A model generated the notes under the pieces. The model was not told the origin of the DNA. It did no database searches and worked only from the letters and a program-made list of their open reading frames with translations. Below, piece by piece: positions 46,365-58,114 of a stretch of DNA of 64,000 nucleotides (position 1 is the first letter of the stretch; each line of letters begins with the position of its first letter). The translations under genes and the position numbers were made by a program. The DNA is taken from the NCBI GenBank assembly GCA_015657535.1, contig JADHZB010001368.1, forward strand, positions 1 to 64,000, in the 5' to 3' direction. This DNA comes from Nephromyces sp. MM_2019 (lineage: Eukaryota > Apicomplexa > Aconoidasida > Nephromycida).

Positions 46365-49300
46365 ATGGCTGAAAATACTGTGCTACCAGGAGATCTCTTC
46401 GATGTACAACCTGAAGCAATAGTAAACTATGTGAAGCATCTTCCTACTCCGCTTCATGTGTATGACGAGGTTGGCATAAGGCAGACATGTCGTAGATTGA
46501 AGAAGGCATTCAGTTGGAAACTGGACTACAACAACTTTTTTGCCGTGAAGGCTACTCCTAATCCTCACATACTCAACATTTTGAAAGATGAGGTGAGAAT
46601 AGCATTCTCATTTTCTTAGCGTATTCACTGAGTATGGACTATGTACGGCTATTCGAAGCAAAAGATGATGTGGACCATGAAGATATATGCTGTTGGACAT
46701 TTTTTGATTGTGAATCCTTTCGTCTTTTTGGTATATAGGATAGTTGCAGCTGTGAGGCATTCTGCGCTACTGTAGCGTGTTAGTTTATGCCGATTCAATT
46801 ACCGTATAGCTATTAGAATATTTTCATTGTGGACTACCATTGAAATTTTTTCAACTTTTTGGGGTTTTTTTCTTAAAAGCGGGGGATAAAATGGCGCTGC
46901 GTCACGCTTGTTTCACAGGGATTTGGCATGGATTGTAGCAGTCTTGGAGAGCTTCTCTTATGCGAAGCATGCAAGATTCCCGGGGAAAAGATAATGTTCA
47001 CCTCAAACAACACTCCAATTAAGTAAGTTACTATTTTTTCGCTACTGTGCAGCCGTTATATTGTAAGTGTATCATACTTTTGCTATGATATTTATTCTAC
47101 TTAATTTATTTCGAAATTCGCTTTTTTCCCTAGCATTGCTTTTGAGCGACTTCGTAATAGTGCTCTAAACTGATAAGTTATCAATATTTTTCAAGTATTA
47201 TGCTTGGTTATTTTGTTGAGTAAGTATCGTTTTAATTTTTGGAACTTCTCATTACGCTATTGTTTTACTTTTCTTTTTTCTATCAGGGAATTTAAGAAGG
47301 CGATAGAGCTAGGTGCTATTATAAATTTGGATGATTATTCGCACCTCATGTTCCTATGTGAAACGATTGAATTACCAGAACAACTGTGCTTTCGGTAATG
47401 CTTTTATTTTTGGCACTCCAAAGTGTTAAGTTTGGTGCTTTGTTATTCTATTTTTAGTACTTAGTAGAAACTTCTCAAGGACAAAGTAATGAGTCAATTC
47501 TTTTGACTCTACATCTGCTTTTGGTGGGAATATATTTCTTATTGATTAATTTTTTCGAAATAAGAGCATCTTGGGTAGCTTCTTCGCTTTCCATTTATTT
47601 GTTAAATTAGCCTGCAATACTTCTTTACATTCGGATTGTTCATTTTCATGTGTTCCTTCGCTTTGAGATGAGAAGTTGGAACTAGCATCAGTGCTCTCAG
47701 GTCTTGTTTGAAAGTCATCTGATACTTTATTCTTAACCTTCGCATTTATTTCCTAGCTCGCACGTGTTGTAATATCACTTTGTAATGATATCGTTCTTTT
47801 CAGCTATAATCCTGGACCGGCCCGAACTGGAAATGTAATAATCGGAGATCCAAAGGAAGCAAAGTTTGGCATGACTAGAGAGCAGATATTTGATGCAATC
47901 GAAATAGCAATGTCATTAGGTAAACTTTGTGCTTGCCTACTAAGATTGGCTTTACTTTGTCTTTTGATTTTACAGTCTCTTTACTGCACCCCGTTTGCAA
48001 TGATTCTGCTCAGCAAAGATTATTTTCTTCTAGCTTCTGTTTTGATAGATTTGCTTGCGTTATTTAGGTGACCAAATTTCTACCCCCACAGATTCCACCA
48101 AGTTCCTCCCAGCAGAGGCACTCCACACCCCCCATACCCACCGCAAGATTTTTGGAATAGATCATTGAAGAAATGTTTTAAGTTTTCTTTGAAGAGATTT
48201 TGTTGCGCGGTTATATTTTGCTAGTGAGAAGTTTAAGATGAAGCTGCGAGTAAATTTGAAAAAACTTATAAAAAGAGTGCTCGTTTTGTGGTGAGATATA
48301 AGCATAATGGCGTACTCTGGGCTATGTTAGCGTGTTCCTCGTTACGTGTTTAGCCCTTTTTTTAATTGGTTTTCTGCAGGTCTGGCCTGTCTTTTTCAAG
48401 AAAATCAGTTCCACGACATAATTTTATCATCCTTTTCCTTTTTTCCCATTTTTGATCCACGCTTTTTATTTTTTACATCTTCACGACAAAATAAATAGGG
48501 CCAATCCTGACCCATCAAGTAGTATGACCCTTAATACACGAAAAAACTCCTGTATTAGAAGCAAAACAGTATATATTTCGATATTCTATTGTATCGTTGG
48601 TCGTGCTCTCTGCTTCGATTTTCGTAGGAGTTACCCGTTTTGGATTGCATACGATGGTTGTCAGTAATTGTTTGGAACCAGAGGAACTTATCGAAACTGC
48701 TAGGATGATGTTTAAATTCGTTTATGATATTCATTCTGCACTGGATGTCCAAATTTCATTCGTGAATCTTGGTGGAGGTCTAGGTGTCGCGTATAAGCCT
48801 GGGGAACAGCAGCTGAATATTGAGTATGTCGCATCAGAGATTAAGAAGCTATATGACGAAATGATTCTTTGCAACGGTCTTACACTAAAGCTCTTCCATG
48901 AGAATGGCAGGTATATTCTCGCTCCCAACGGCTGTTTAATAACCAAGGTGATACATCAAAAGAAGACCTACAAAAACTATATAGGTAGGAAAAGGAGGAA
49001 AACCGTGTGTTTAGTTATACCAAATGCCCAAAGGGATGCTTCATACTTTTTGCAATTGGCGTGTGCGCTTCCTTGATGAAAGCTGAGCGCTTAGCTTTTG
49101 TTTTAGACACCCAGCTATCTTTTTTGAAGCTTTCTTTCTTTTTCTTTATGTGAGCATGTGTTGTGAAATCATATACTCTGAGGGGTTTACTGTATACGCT
49201 AACAGCAGAATTCCTGACCTCTTTTTCGTATACATAAATATCTATCTCTTTTGCCTTTTGAATGTGACATTTTCCATATGGTAAAGAAAAATTCAATTAC

Positions 49301-51579
49301 TGGAATATTTGACTGCTATAAACTATATTTTTCCAAGTATTTTTACTCCGTTGTATCTTATTTGGTATCTACTCTATTTTCGAATTTTCCTGGCTGCTGC
49401 GGTCTTCAAATTATGGAGGCTGCTCTCTGCTGGTTGTAATGTGTGTTGTATGTAAGTTTGATGTAGGTTCGAATGCTCAGCACAAAACAAGTGAATAGAG
49501 GCGGCTGAAATGCTAATTTTCTGCATTTTTTCACCATTGCTTAAGCGCTCTGCTTGCCACTGTAGGGTACTCGTAGGTTCATGACATTTTTAGCTACTTA
49601 GTGTTATTTCTCTGTACCCTCAGGCTGCGTGAATATAAATAATTTTCAAAAAATTCTAGGTGAACTGGAGATCTTTATTTTTTTTTAATTTAGGGGTTGA
49701 CGCTTGCATGGCTGATCTTATGCGCCCTGGAATGTATAAGGCGTATCACCACATTTCTGTTGTGCCATCTGATGATGCTGAAGGTCTTCCTTCGCGGAGA
49801 TCTCTCTTTACTAGCTCTACTGAGCGTGAAAATGGTTCTGGATCTCGTGTCTACGATGTGGTAACAAGACTGGCTAAACTGTTATATTCTCCTCTTTGAA
49901 ATAGAAAGCGAGGGCTAGAATCTCAGAAATCAATCTAACCTTGAAACAAATTGCTACGAATGGTTTTGTATATGCTGTGTGTGCGATTTTATTTATTTTT
50001 GATGGTTGCTTTAAAGTGATTTTTAGGTTGCTTTGCTCCTTTTTATAATAATGAAATTTCAGCGTTGCTATTTTTTGAGGGGATGCCTCTTTTTGTTGTG
50101 GCATTGCATATGCAGTGCTGCCTGCATGCATGGACTTTTTATTTATATTATGCCTCTATATGGGTGTTCAGTTTATGTTATTCTTCTGTATAGATTAGAT
50201 TTACATCCCACAATTCTAAATCAGAGCAGTGTTTTTGCTAAACAGCCAAGATACATTTGATTTTTAGCCTGATCGTGTTGAAACAGATAAAACTACATTC
50301 ATAAAATTCTGTGGGCTTGGTACCACTATTCCAGCAGTTTAACCAGATATATATGTGTGTGTATGTTTATCTACTCTGGTTTTTTTTTCATATCCTGGCA
50401 TGCTATATATTTCGTGCTTCGTGCGATTATGTGAGACTTTGAATCCCCCCCTGAGCTGATGCTAAATGATATTTAGATAAAATTTTTTTTAATTCTGTTA
50501 AGGATTCTAGTGATATATCATTAGAATGACGTGTGTGTGACCTGAGTAGTAGCTTTTCCACTTTTTCGCAAGAACATACTTTTTTATTACATACGATAAT
50601 ATTATCGAAGGACTCATGCTTTATACTTCAGATTAATCAAATTCTATTAGCGCTAAAATTTCACTTTGTATTAGTAGATAATGAATACGTTATATTGCCA
50701 GTCTTGCTGTTTATGAATTTGAAGTTTCAATGTGTTTGGAAAGACACCAAAGATGGTGGTTCTACCACAGACAAATCGCTAGTTCTACATTGAAGAATTC
50801 AGTGTTCAAAGTGCTCGGAAAATTTGCACGAAGCTTATAGGGGAAGAATAATTACTGAAAAATGTGTTTTTCTTCTCTTGTGCTGTCTCAGGTTGGTGGG
50901 CTATGCGAGAACAATGATAAATTCGCAATTGATCGAAGTTTTAATAAGGACGTGTTGATTGGTGACTACTTGGTTATTCATGATACAGGAGCACATGGGC
51001 ACGCAATGGGATTTAACTACAATGCCAAATTAAGGTAAAAAACTTGGTTTATTTTGTGTAGAAGGAATATCTTTTGTTGATGTAGGTGAATCATGGGATT
51101 ATAAAGGATTTTGTTCCCATTTTTTATTGTATCATTTTATTTTATGTCTTCGTCTTGTTGCCGGGCGTACATTTGTTAGGTGATCCATTGCACTTTACGA
51201 TTTTTCTGGAGTCTATACGGCTTCTCTGCTAATTTTCGCGCTTTTTTTCCTGAATGATTTATAGCTGCAATAGAAGCTCTCACTATTCTGCAGCCATTAA
51301 CGTTTTTATGACTTCCCCTCTTATATTCTATAACTCAGATCGGCAGAATACCTACTGAATGCATCACAGAAAATAGTCCAGATTCGCCGCGCTGAATGCT
51401 ACGGGGACTTATTCAGTACCCTAGACTTTGAAGGTCTTCCTGTGGTTCCTTCTTCGCTCAAGCCTGCTGATAAAAGGCGTGAAATTTTTAAGTTCGAATT
51501 TAAGCGAGATTGCATATTTTTAATGGCATGCGCGGCGCTAGCAGGTTTCACCTACAATTACTTCAGGAGGAAGATTTGA
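46365..51579 (+). CDS. lysA: Diaminopimelate decarboxylase with C-terminal membrane anchor, eight exons
   Basis: Exons are 46365-46592, 46919-47022, 47287-47394, 47804-47919, 48628-48984, 49694-49860, 50892-51034 and 51339-51579 (1464 nt, 487 residues), all GT-AG with matching phases. The enzyme removes CO2 from meso-diaminopimelate to give lysine, using pyridoxal phosphate (fold type III). Lys62 in FFAVKATPNPH is the expected cofactor lysine. GGGLG at 234-238 and ENGR at 277-280 are the phosphate-binding elements. Cys365 in GGLCENNDKF is the conserved active-site cysteine from the partner subunit. YIGVDACMADLMRPGMY at about 303-319 is diagnostic of the decarboxylase rather than of ornithine decarboxylase. 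The variant FGLHTMVVSN near 191-199 replaces the usual H-I-G-S-Q. No N-terminal signal is seen. Residues 466-483 (CIFLMACAALAGFTYNYF) form an unusual hydrophobic tail between basic residues, like a tail anchor. Confidence 0.93.
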
Positions 51580-51739
51580 CTTTTGTACTTGCCTTGTTAT
51601 AATCTACGCAAGCATTAGATTCTTCTTGGTGGTCAAGGAGTGGGAACAATTTTTATGAGCGCTTCGAGAAGAAATGTGTAATGGCACTATTGAAGGTTGT
51701 GTTTGTTAACATGAGTTAAATTATCGGATGGTTTTCTGC

Positions 51740-52297
51740 TCAAATTTGTTGCTGTTGAAGTAATTTCTGTTTTAAAAAGAAAGATGGGATAGAAATGATT
51801 TGTTTGTGGCTGTGCAGTTTGTACAGTTTAAGCGTTTTGTTTTGCAGTTTTATTGTTTTGTTTCTATTCAAACTTTTTTGAATTGGTATATTCTTTGCGG
51901 AATGACACGAAACTACGCTGCTGCATTCTTTGGTTCGCACTGTAGCCCTTTCATGTATTTTTTGCGCTTTTAAGCGGATTGGGTTTTTCTTCTGAGGTAT
52001 AAAATTATTCCGCATGAAAATTTGTTGTACTTGCGGATTTGATTTTACGCAGTCACTGAAGAAGCTTTTTTTGGTGGCTAAGAGCTGTTGAACATTTAGC
52101 TGCTTGCTCATTTTTTTGCTAACATAGTTGTTAAATATAATGTGAACAGTTCCTTGTTCTTCTCGCGTAACAAACTCATTGAAATGTTTCACACATGCGC
52201 TGTGAAGTGCAAAAGTATTATTTTTTAGTCTTTCTTGCTGCATTTCTACATCGAGCGATATCCCTGAGTTTGTATTTACCTTGTGTTTTAATGGCAT
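51740..52297 (-). CDS. Basic hypothetical protein
   Basis: A 185-codon ORF from the ATG at 52297, very rich in Lys, Gln, Asn and His. The N-terminal 100 residues look globular (TFALHSACVKHFNEFVTREE, then VHIIFNNYVSKK and KSFFSDCVKSN). The C-terminal part is basic and low-complexity, ending in Gln repeats. No domain, signal or membrane segment was recognised. It is convergent with the decarboxylase gene, with about 160 bases between the stops, so its position as a separate gene is reasonable. The length in an AT-rich context is more than expected by chance, but AT-rich codons make this a moderate call. A DNA- or RNA-binding role would fit the charge but is only inference. Confidence 0.42.
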   Translation of the reverse strand: MPLKHKVNTNSGISLDVEMQQERLKNNTFALHSACVKHFNEFVTREEQGTVHIIFNNYVSKKMSKQLNVQQLLATKKSFFSDCVKSNPQVQQIFMRNNFIPQKKNPIRLKAQKIHERATVRTKECSSVVSCHSAKNIPIQKSLNRNKTIKLQNKTLKLYKLHSHKQIISIPSFFLKQKLLQQQQI

Positions 52298-53310
52298 TTT
52301 GTTCTTCTTTAGCTAGAGTTAAGTTTGCTTAGATAATTGCCTGTATATGTATTTATTAGTTACTGTAAATCGCATTTTTTCTTTTTTTACAATACTTCTG
52401 CCAGGATTAATTAGCGTCAAATGCATCTAGCAACGAAGAACTATGTAACAATATTGACGCAGATTTAGGAAATTTTATCTAGTTTTTTTAGGCTTTACTT
52501 ATGGGCACCATATCTTCTGTTGAATAGTCTGTTAAACCGATTTTGGCATGTTTAAACCTTTTTTTATGCTGCAGTCGTTTTAGTTTGAACGTTTCTGTAA
52601 GATTAGCTCTGTTAAGCGCCTGATAGCATATTTATTGTTTGGGAATGGTACGATGAAGTTTCGTTGGCTGCTCAAGCAGCCTAGACTGTAATGAACATAG
52701 TGCTTCGCCTTCCACGGCATGGAATGCGAATTTTACTATACTTTTTGCTATTCTGTTTCTATTTAAGGAAATAATTGTGGCGCTAAAGTGAGTAGATCTA
52801 AACACACAGCTACTGAATCAATGCCCTTTAAAAGTTAACGATTTTTTCTATCAACCTTGTGCCCGATTGCTTTATTTGTAAAATTATGATTGATTCGGTT
52901 TACACAAAACTCTCTTGGTTTCATTGAATATGTTGTATATGTTATGCTGGGGTGTTACTGCGTAACATCGCATAGGGATGTACTATTGTATGAAATGGTA
53001 CGACCCTTGTCGCTCTTACGGTTGGGCCAATTGACGAGGCAAGCGGTGGTTGATATGGAGCAGCACCGGGTATATGGGGTGTTTATGCTGCGAACATAAT
53101 TTCGGACTTTCCTGTGCATTCATATTTTTTTCCTGTCTCCTGCGTAACTTGCAAAATTTTCATTGCTTGAGCGCTTCTTCGTTTTACATTGTGTTCGTGT
53201 GTTATGCACGAAGGATAAATTTTTTTAATTTGTGTGTTTAATGTAAAGCATTCCATTTACGGCACCATTTTGGAGTTGGTACTTGTGTGTATTTTTTCTT
53301 GTATAGAAAC
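52298..53310. other. Intergenic stretch
   Basis: No supported gene; the ORFs at 52890-53099 and 53050-53241 on plus are short and overlap in different frames. It separates the start of the basic hypothetical protein from the end of the Deg protease gene. Confidence 0.5.
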
Positions 53311-56300
53311 TTATAGGGAATCTGTTTCTCCCATTAGAATCCCATTTTCCTTTAGGATGTCAGTGTGAGAGTATTGCGCAAGTTTTTTTCCAATTATTAG
53401 AAATTGGTTAGTGGTCTTAAAACGGAATGATAGGTATTCTTCAAGTTCTACATCATCACCCTGCGTTAACAGGGCTGTTATTGTCCTTTTCAAATGGCTT
53501 AAACTTGAAATTGAAATTCCGTTCACAGAATCAACAATCTCGTTTTGCAAATTGTAACCGCTTGTCACCTCTGATGGGAGTATCTGCAGGCAAATATGTA
53601 TGAAAATTCAAAATATCCATGTTTAAGAATCGGATATTAATATTTGTGCATGCCGTAAGCTATTTTTCATTGCCATGTCCCTTCTATTGCAGCTATTTTA
53701 TCTCTTTTGCGAGTATATTTGCACCTGTCACTTTTCATTACTTTCTCTTTTTTGTCTGCCTTGGATAAAATTAGAATTTTGCTAGCAATTTTAATTATCA
53801 TATTTCGCTATTTATGTAGCCATCTGTGATACGCTGTTATTCAGGTATGCATTTTAAGCCCCTATCCATGGGGAGTAAGCATCGTCGAAAAGCATATATT
53901 TTCATTGGAGTGCCGTGCTTGCTTCGTCTGTATATGTTAGCACTGCACTGCTATATTTTAGTAGTCCACGGAAGCAGCCTTACTCTATTAGCTTTGCTCA
54001 TTTTCTCGTGTTCTTTGTTTTACTTTCAAATTTGGTTTACTTGAATTTGCAACTACGTTATTGCAGTTACACTTATAAGCCGAAATTCCAAATTTCTCTC
54101 CGAATATGGCCAGCCTTTGCCTCAAGCGATTTCATTATAATAGAAGTATTGAGCTGCTACTTGATGCATCTTCATGCCATGTTCAATTTTCCTGATTATT
54201 TTTCTTTACTTTAAACATTTTACCACATATTTTTGAATGATTTCCTTACCCGACTGAGCACCACAAGTTCCTGTTGCACTTTGGATTGGAACTTATTGGC
54301 GAATATGTCCGCTGCCACAGCAAGATGTGCACGATTGAGGCCAACTTTCCGATCGCTAACATAATCTTTTGTTAGGGGGACGAAAATTATACCGGCGATT
54401 ATGTAATACCTGCTCAAGTATTGAAAAATTAGATGTATTTTGGTAGCTGCTATGCATCTAGTAGGGACTTTGGTTTTAGATTCTGTTTTCAATCCTCTAC
54501 TAGATGCCATGTCAAGGATAGGCTGAGGTTATCTGGATGAAACTTCAATAGATTCGCTGGTTAGCTTTAGATTAGCAGTATTTTATGTGCAGGTGTCATA
54601 TAATGATATATTTGAATATTACCTAGGTGTTTGGGCTATCTCTAATAAGGCGCGGATTTATTCTATATGGCAGCTCTTAAGTTTTTGGCAAGAAGTAACT
54701 TGCTCTATGTGAGCCTTCGACATCAAGCGAAATATTACCCCTTCTTTACCCAGCCTTTTTCCGAATGCCTACCTTGGAATATTATCTTTGGTGTGGCGCG
54801 GTACTACGTATCTTGACGGCTCAAGGGGCACCTGTGAACATTATGTTTTCAGTTTATGCGTTGAGAAATAGTTGAGGCACAACGAATTGATAGTAGGAGG
54901 TCAGACATTGAATGTATGCCGTCGCGGTCTGGTTGGAGAAAAAGCGAGGAACCGTTGGATCGGCGAGAACTAATCCATGCTCTAATATATCCGGCTGAAT
55001 GGAGTCACTACAAAAGTAAGTACGCATGTATTGGAAAAACTCTCTTCGTACGCGGGATCCTCCAGCATTAGCGGATAAAAATTATAAGGTTGAATGCCAA
55101 GTTTCCAAGCAAACTGAGTACGCAATGATGTTCAGTTTGATTCGGGCTATCTCCACTTACATTTACATCGATTATGGTATTATTTCGAAGGATAACAGCA
55201 GACACAAACTCTCCGGTGTACTTCCCCGTAATCAGGTGCTCCACACCGACTCTTTCCTGGCCCCTGGAATTTATCAAAATAAGCATGGATGTATGTCAAT
55301 GGGCATATCGATCCCGCTTGCTGTGATAAGCGTGAAGGAAGTTGTTGCTACTTTCATCTCTGAGTGAAGCCGTTTCTGTGTATGCTGAGCCTATTTCGGC
55401 ATTACATGAAGTGTCACGCTCAGGACTAGCGCTGCGTGGGTAGTGGTAGAAATGCTCTGGTGTGCAGGCTCCGGCAAGAAACTGCAATTTCCATGCAGAA
55501 GCCGCTGTGATTATCTGCTTTATAAAACTACCCCACGGTGCTTTAATCTTGCATTGTAGTAGTATTTTGTAGTTTTTTGACAAGAGCTAGTTTATAGCTA
55601 GTACAGCTCACCCCAAGATAAGGTACTGAGTGTTTATACCTTACGTTTATTCAAAAGCACAACAAAACACTCCTGCAATACTGGAATTTCCACATATTCT
55701 AACTGCGCACTTGCCTCAATAACAATACTAGGATGAATGTAGCCGTTCCATGGATAAATATTACACTCCAGTGAATTAACTTACCTAAGTCTAAACGAGC
55801 AGTCTTCCGAGATATCCTCCCCCATGATAGAGAGTAGCACGTCACCTCGTCGCAGCTCTGCATTACAAGCTGTTATATTACTATTTTCGCCTATCTCTGC
55901 TGTGGTTGCAGTGCAGTCTTTGTCCATACAGTCCAGCCCTGGCTTGCGACCATGGAATTTTTCGGCAACATCAGTAACGATGCAGCCACTGCGGTCTTTG
56001 ACGTGAGCATGATCCAATCCAGCACTGCTTGGGTCAGTCAAATTAAAATAGCGAAGTAAGCTCTTGTTTCTGGTATGTTGTAGTTCCACGCCAAAGGACG
56101 GAAGCCCTGTGTACTTCCCGTGCTTCTTAATGTCCTCGAGAAAGTGTCTGACCACCGGCACAGGTATGATGTAACCAATAGAGTTGGATTCCGTAAGTCC
56201 TTGAAAGGCAACGCCTACTAGTTTTCCCTGGCTGTTGATGACCGGTCCTCCAGAATTGCCATGGTTTATAGCGGCATCTATCTGAATTTCTAATAGCCTG

Positions 56301-58114
56301 TGGATGCATTATAGGTACGTACTCAAATTTTTATGTGGTTCAAGCTAGGAAAAACGCAGAATAATCACGGAGTTTTACCTATTTTCTCAGCTTCTGCTGC
56401 AATAAGAACTTCTCTAGGTAGCGTAGTACCTCTATATGAACATGTCCTAAATGCAACTTTTGTTTAGCATGGAGCTAGGCAGTTGTATGGTGCCTAAATT
56501 TCCTTTTCAAATATGATGGAAGCCATCATTATGAATGTTCATGCAATGAATAAAAATTTTCACTGTTCTAGAGATATCTGGTATGCCGATGTCGCTTTCA
56601 GTAAAACCGCTACGATTTTAGCTACATGGGGTAATTAAGACCGATATGTGTGACTGATGATGCTCTGCTTCCAGGCAAGGGGGCCGCCTACCGCATGATA
56701 AGCACGAGGCAAACGACGCCTTTCAAAACGAAGCTGAGTGGCCATCGTTGCTCCAACTGCGGGATTCAATATTGCATATATTATTGCATCGTTTTAAATC
56801 GGCAGATAAATTCATGCGTTTTGTAACGAATAGTTCTTGCATACTCTTTCTGCCCTAACCCAACCTACGGGCACCAAAAGAGCCAACATGTACAACTTTA
56901 AGCCTATGCACAAGGGAAAGGTGAAAGGCGCAAATTCACTCAAAGCTAAGAATTCGCTAAAAAGTTATCTTTCTGTTTACCCATTGCTTCACCTGGTTTT
57001 TGAATGCGCGTAAGTTCCCACTTGGATTCTGCTGATAACTCCTTTGGTTATCGAAATGCTTTCTCCACCTGTTGGGTATCCTATTACTATTACGTCGTCG
57101 AATAATTCAGGGATCTCATATAGCCGCTCAGCGAGCTCTAAGCTTGGTAGTTCTTTCCAAAATATCTTAGATTTTACGATGAGTATCGCTAAGTCAAGCT
57201 CGTGCGCCACACTGAATACTTCTGCTTCGAAGAGCGCTGATATCCTTCGCACAGGAAAAATTATACTACAAATCATTCATGTTGCACTATTTTTCCTGCA
57301 ACTTGCAAAAATTAGTTGTATTTAGATATTACTTTAAAAACAGATTCTTTTTGCTGCTGTATTTACAATTTGAAGTTAGCAACTTGCAAAACCTGCAAAC
57401 CTACCCTGGTCTCTGAACACTGATTGATGCTGCGTAAGTCACTACGTGGGCATTTGTTATGATCTTGTCGCCTTCAAAGGAAAATCCTGACCCGCTTGCT
57501 CTGGCATAACCTTTCAAAAGCCATGGATCACCGAAATCAACAACTTTTCTCACTACATACACTCTTACAGTAGCGGTGATAGAAGCCTTAAGCTTAGGCA
57601 TATTCACAGGATTTCTCAAAACGAGATCAAGCTGTTGCACAGCGTTACTAAGGGGCAGCTTAATTGGTGTCTCAGTTGCTAGAAAACCTTCCTCAATCTT
57701 TTGCTCTGCATTATCATTCCCCGTTATAGTCTCTCCTACATACCCAGAGAAATAATTCGACGAGGTTTGCTCAAATGTCGGGTCTGGTAACCTGAATTCT
57801 TCATCAGTTACTAACATATGCGTTGCGGACATACTCTTCTGGTGTGTGTCGGAATCGTTTTCTAATTTTCCCTGAACTGTGAGTACACTAGAGGCCGGGA
57901 ATTGATACTCCATGGAAGGATAATATTCAGCCTTGCAAGGTAGCACACGGAAATGCCACTCGCGAAACCATGAGGTTGCTTCATTTTGCTTGGGTAGCGA
58001 TGAACTTGGGTGAACCAATATGGCGTAAAGAAGTATTGTTACCGCTAATATAGACATCTTCAATAACCGAGGAACGTCGCCCTGATTAACCAACGCAGGC
58101 CCACTATTATCCAT
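53311..58114 (-). CDS. Deg/HtrA-type serine protease with signal sequence, six exons
   Basis: Exons are 58114-57405, 57265-56993, 56297-55785, 55263-55157, 54467-54250 and 53583-53311 (2094 nt, 697 residues) with matching phases. The exon 4/5 junction is the least certain. The family (plant Deg9/yeast Nma111 type) cleaves misfolded proteins without ATP. The catalytic triad is visible: His223 in IITNAHVV, Asp261 in HELDLAIL and Ser343 in INHGNSGGP. TKGVISRIQV and GYIIPVPVVRHFL are the usual flanks. PDZ-like parts follow: LRRGDVLLSIMGEDI, GQERVGVEHLI and YYIIAGIIFVPLTKDYV, with a second degenerate PDZ at QELVVLSRILPSEV and DSVNGISI. Residues 21-34 (SILAVTILLYAILV) form a signal or anchor segment, followed by about 165 residues of unknown, partly Ser/Glu-rich sequence. 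This suggests secretory or plastid routing, unlike nuclear Deg9 or Nma111. INHGNSGGP has His where most members have Pro. Confidence 0.87.

Noticed and set aside
47871..48071. Plus-strand ORF continuing past MTREQIFDAIEIAMSLG
   Set aside because: The part after Gly is intron read-through; the donor at 47920 joins precisely to the exon at 48628.
49440..49500. tRNA-like ggttcgaatgc word
   Set aside because: No acceptor stem, D-arm or anticodon arm could be folded around it; it lies in intron 6 of the decarboxylase gene.
46365..51579. Ornithine decarboxylase as identity of the plus-strand decarboxylase
   Set aside because: Both share fold and cofactor motifs, but the Y-I-G-V-D-x-x-M-x-D-L-M-R-P-x-M-Y segment and the G-L-C-E-N-N-D active-site context are those of diaminopimelate decarboxylase.
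55026..55367. 113-codon plus-strand ORF
   Set aside because: Antisense to exon 4 of the Deg protease gene, which has strong family support on the minus strand.
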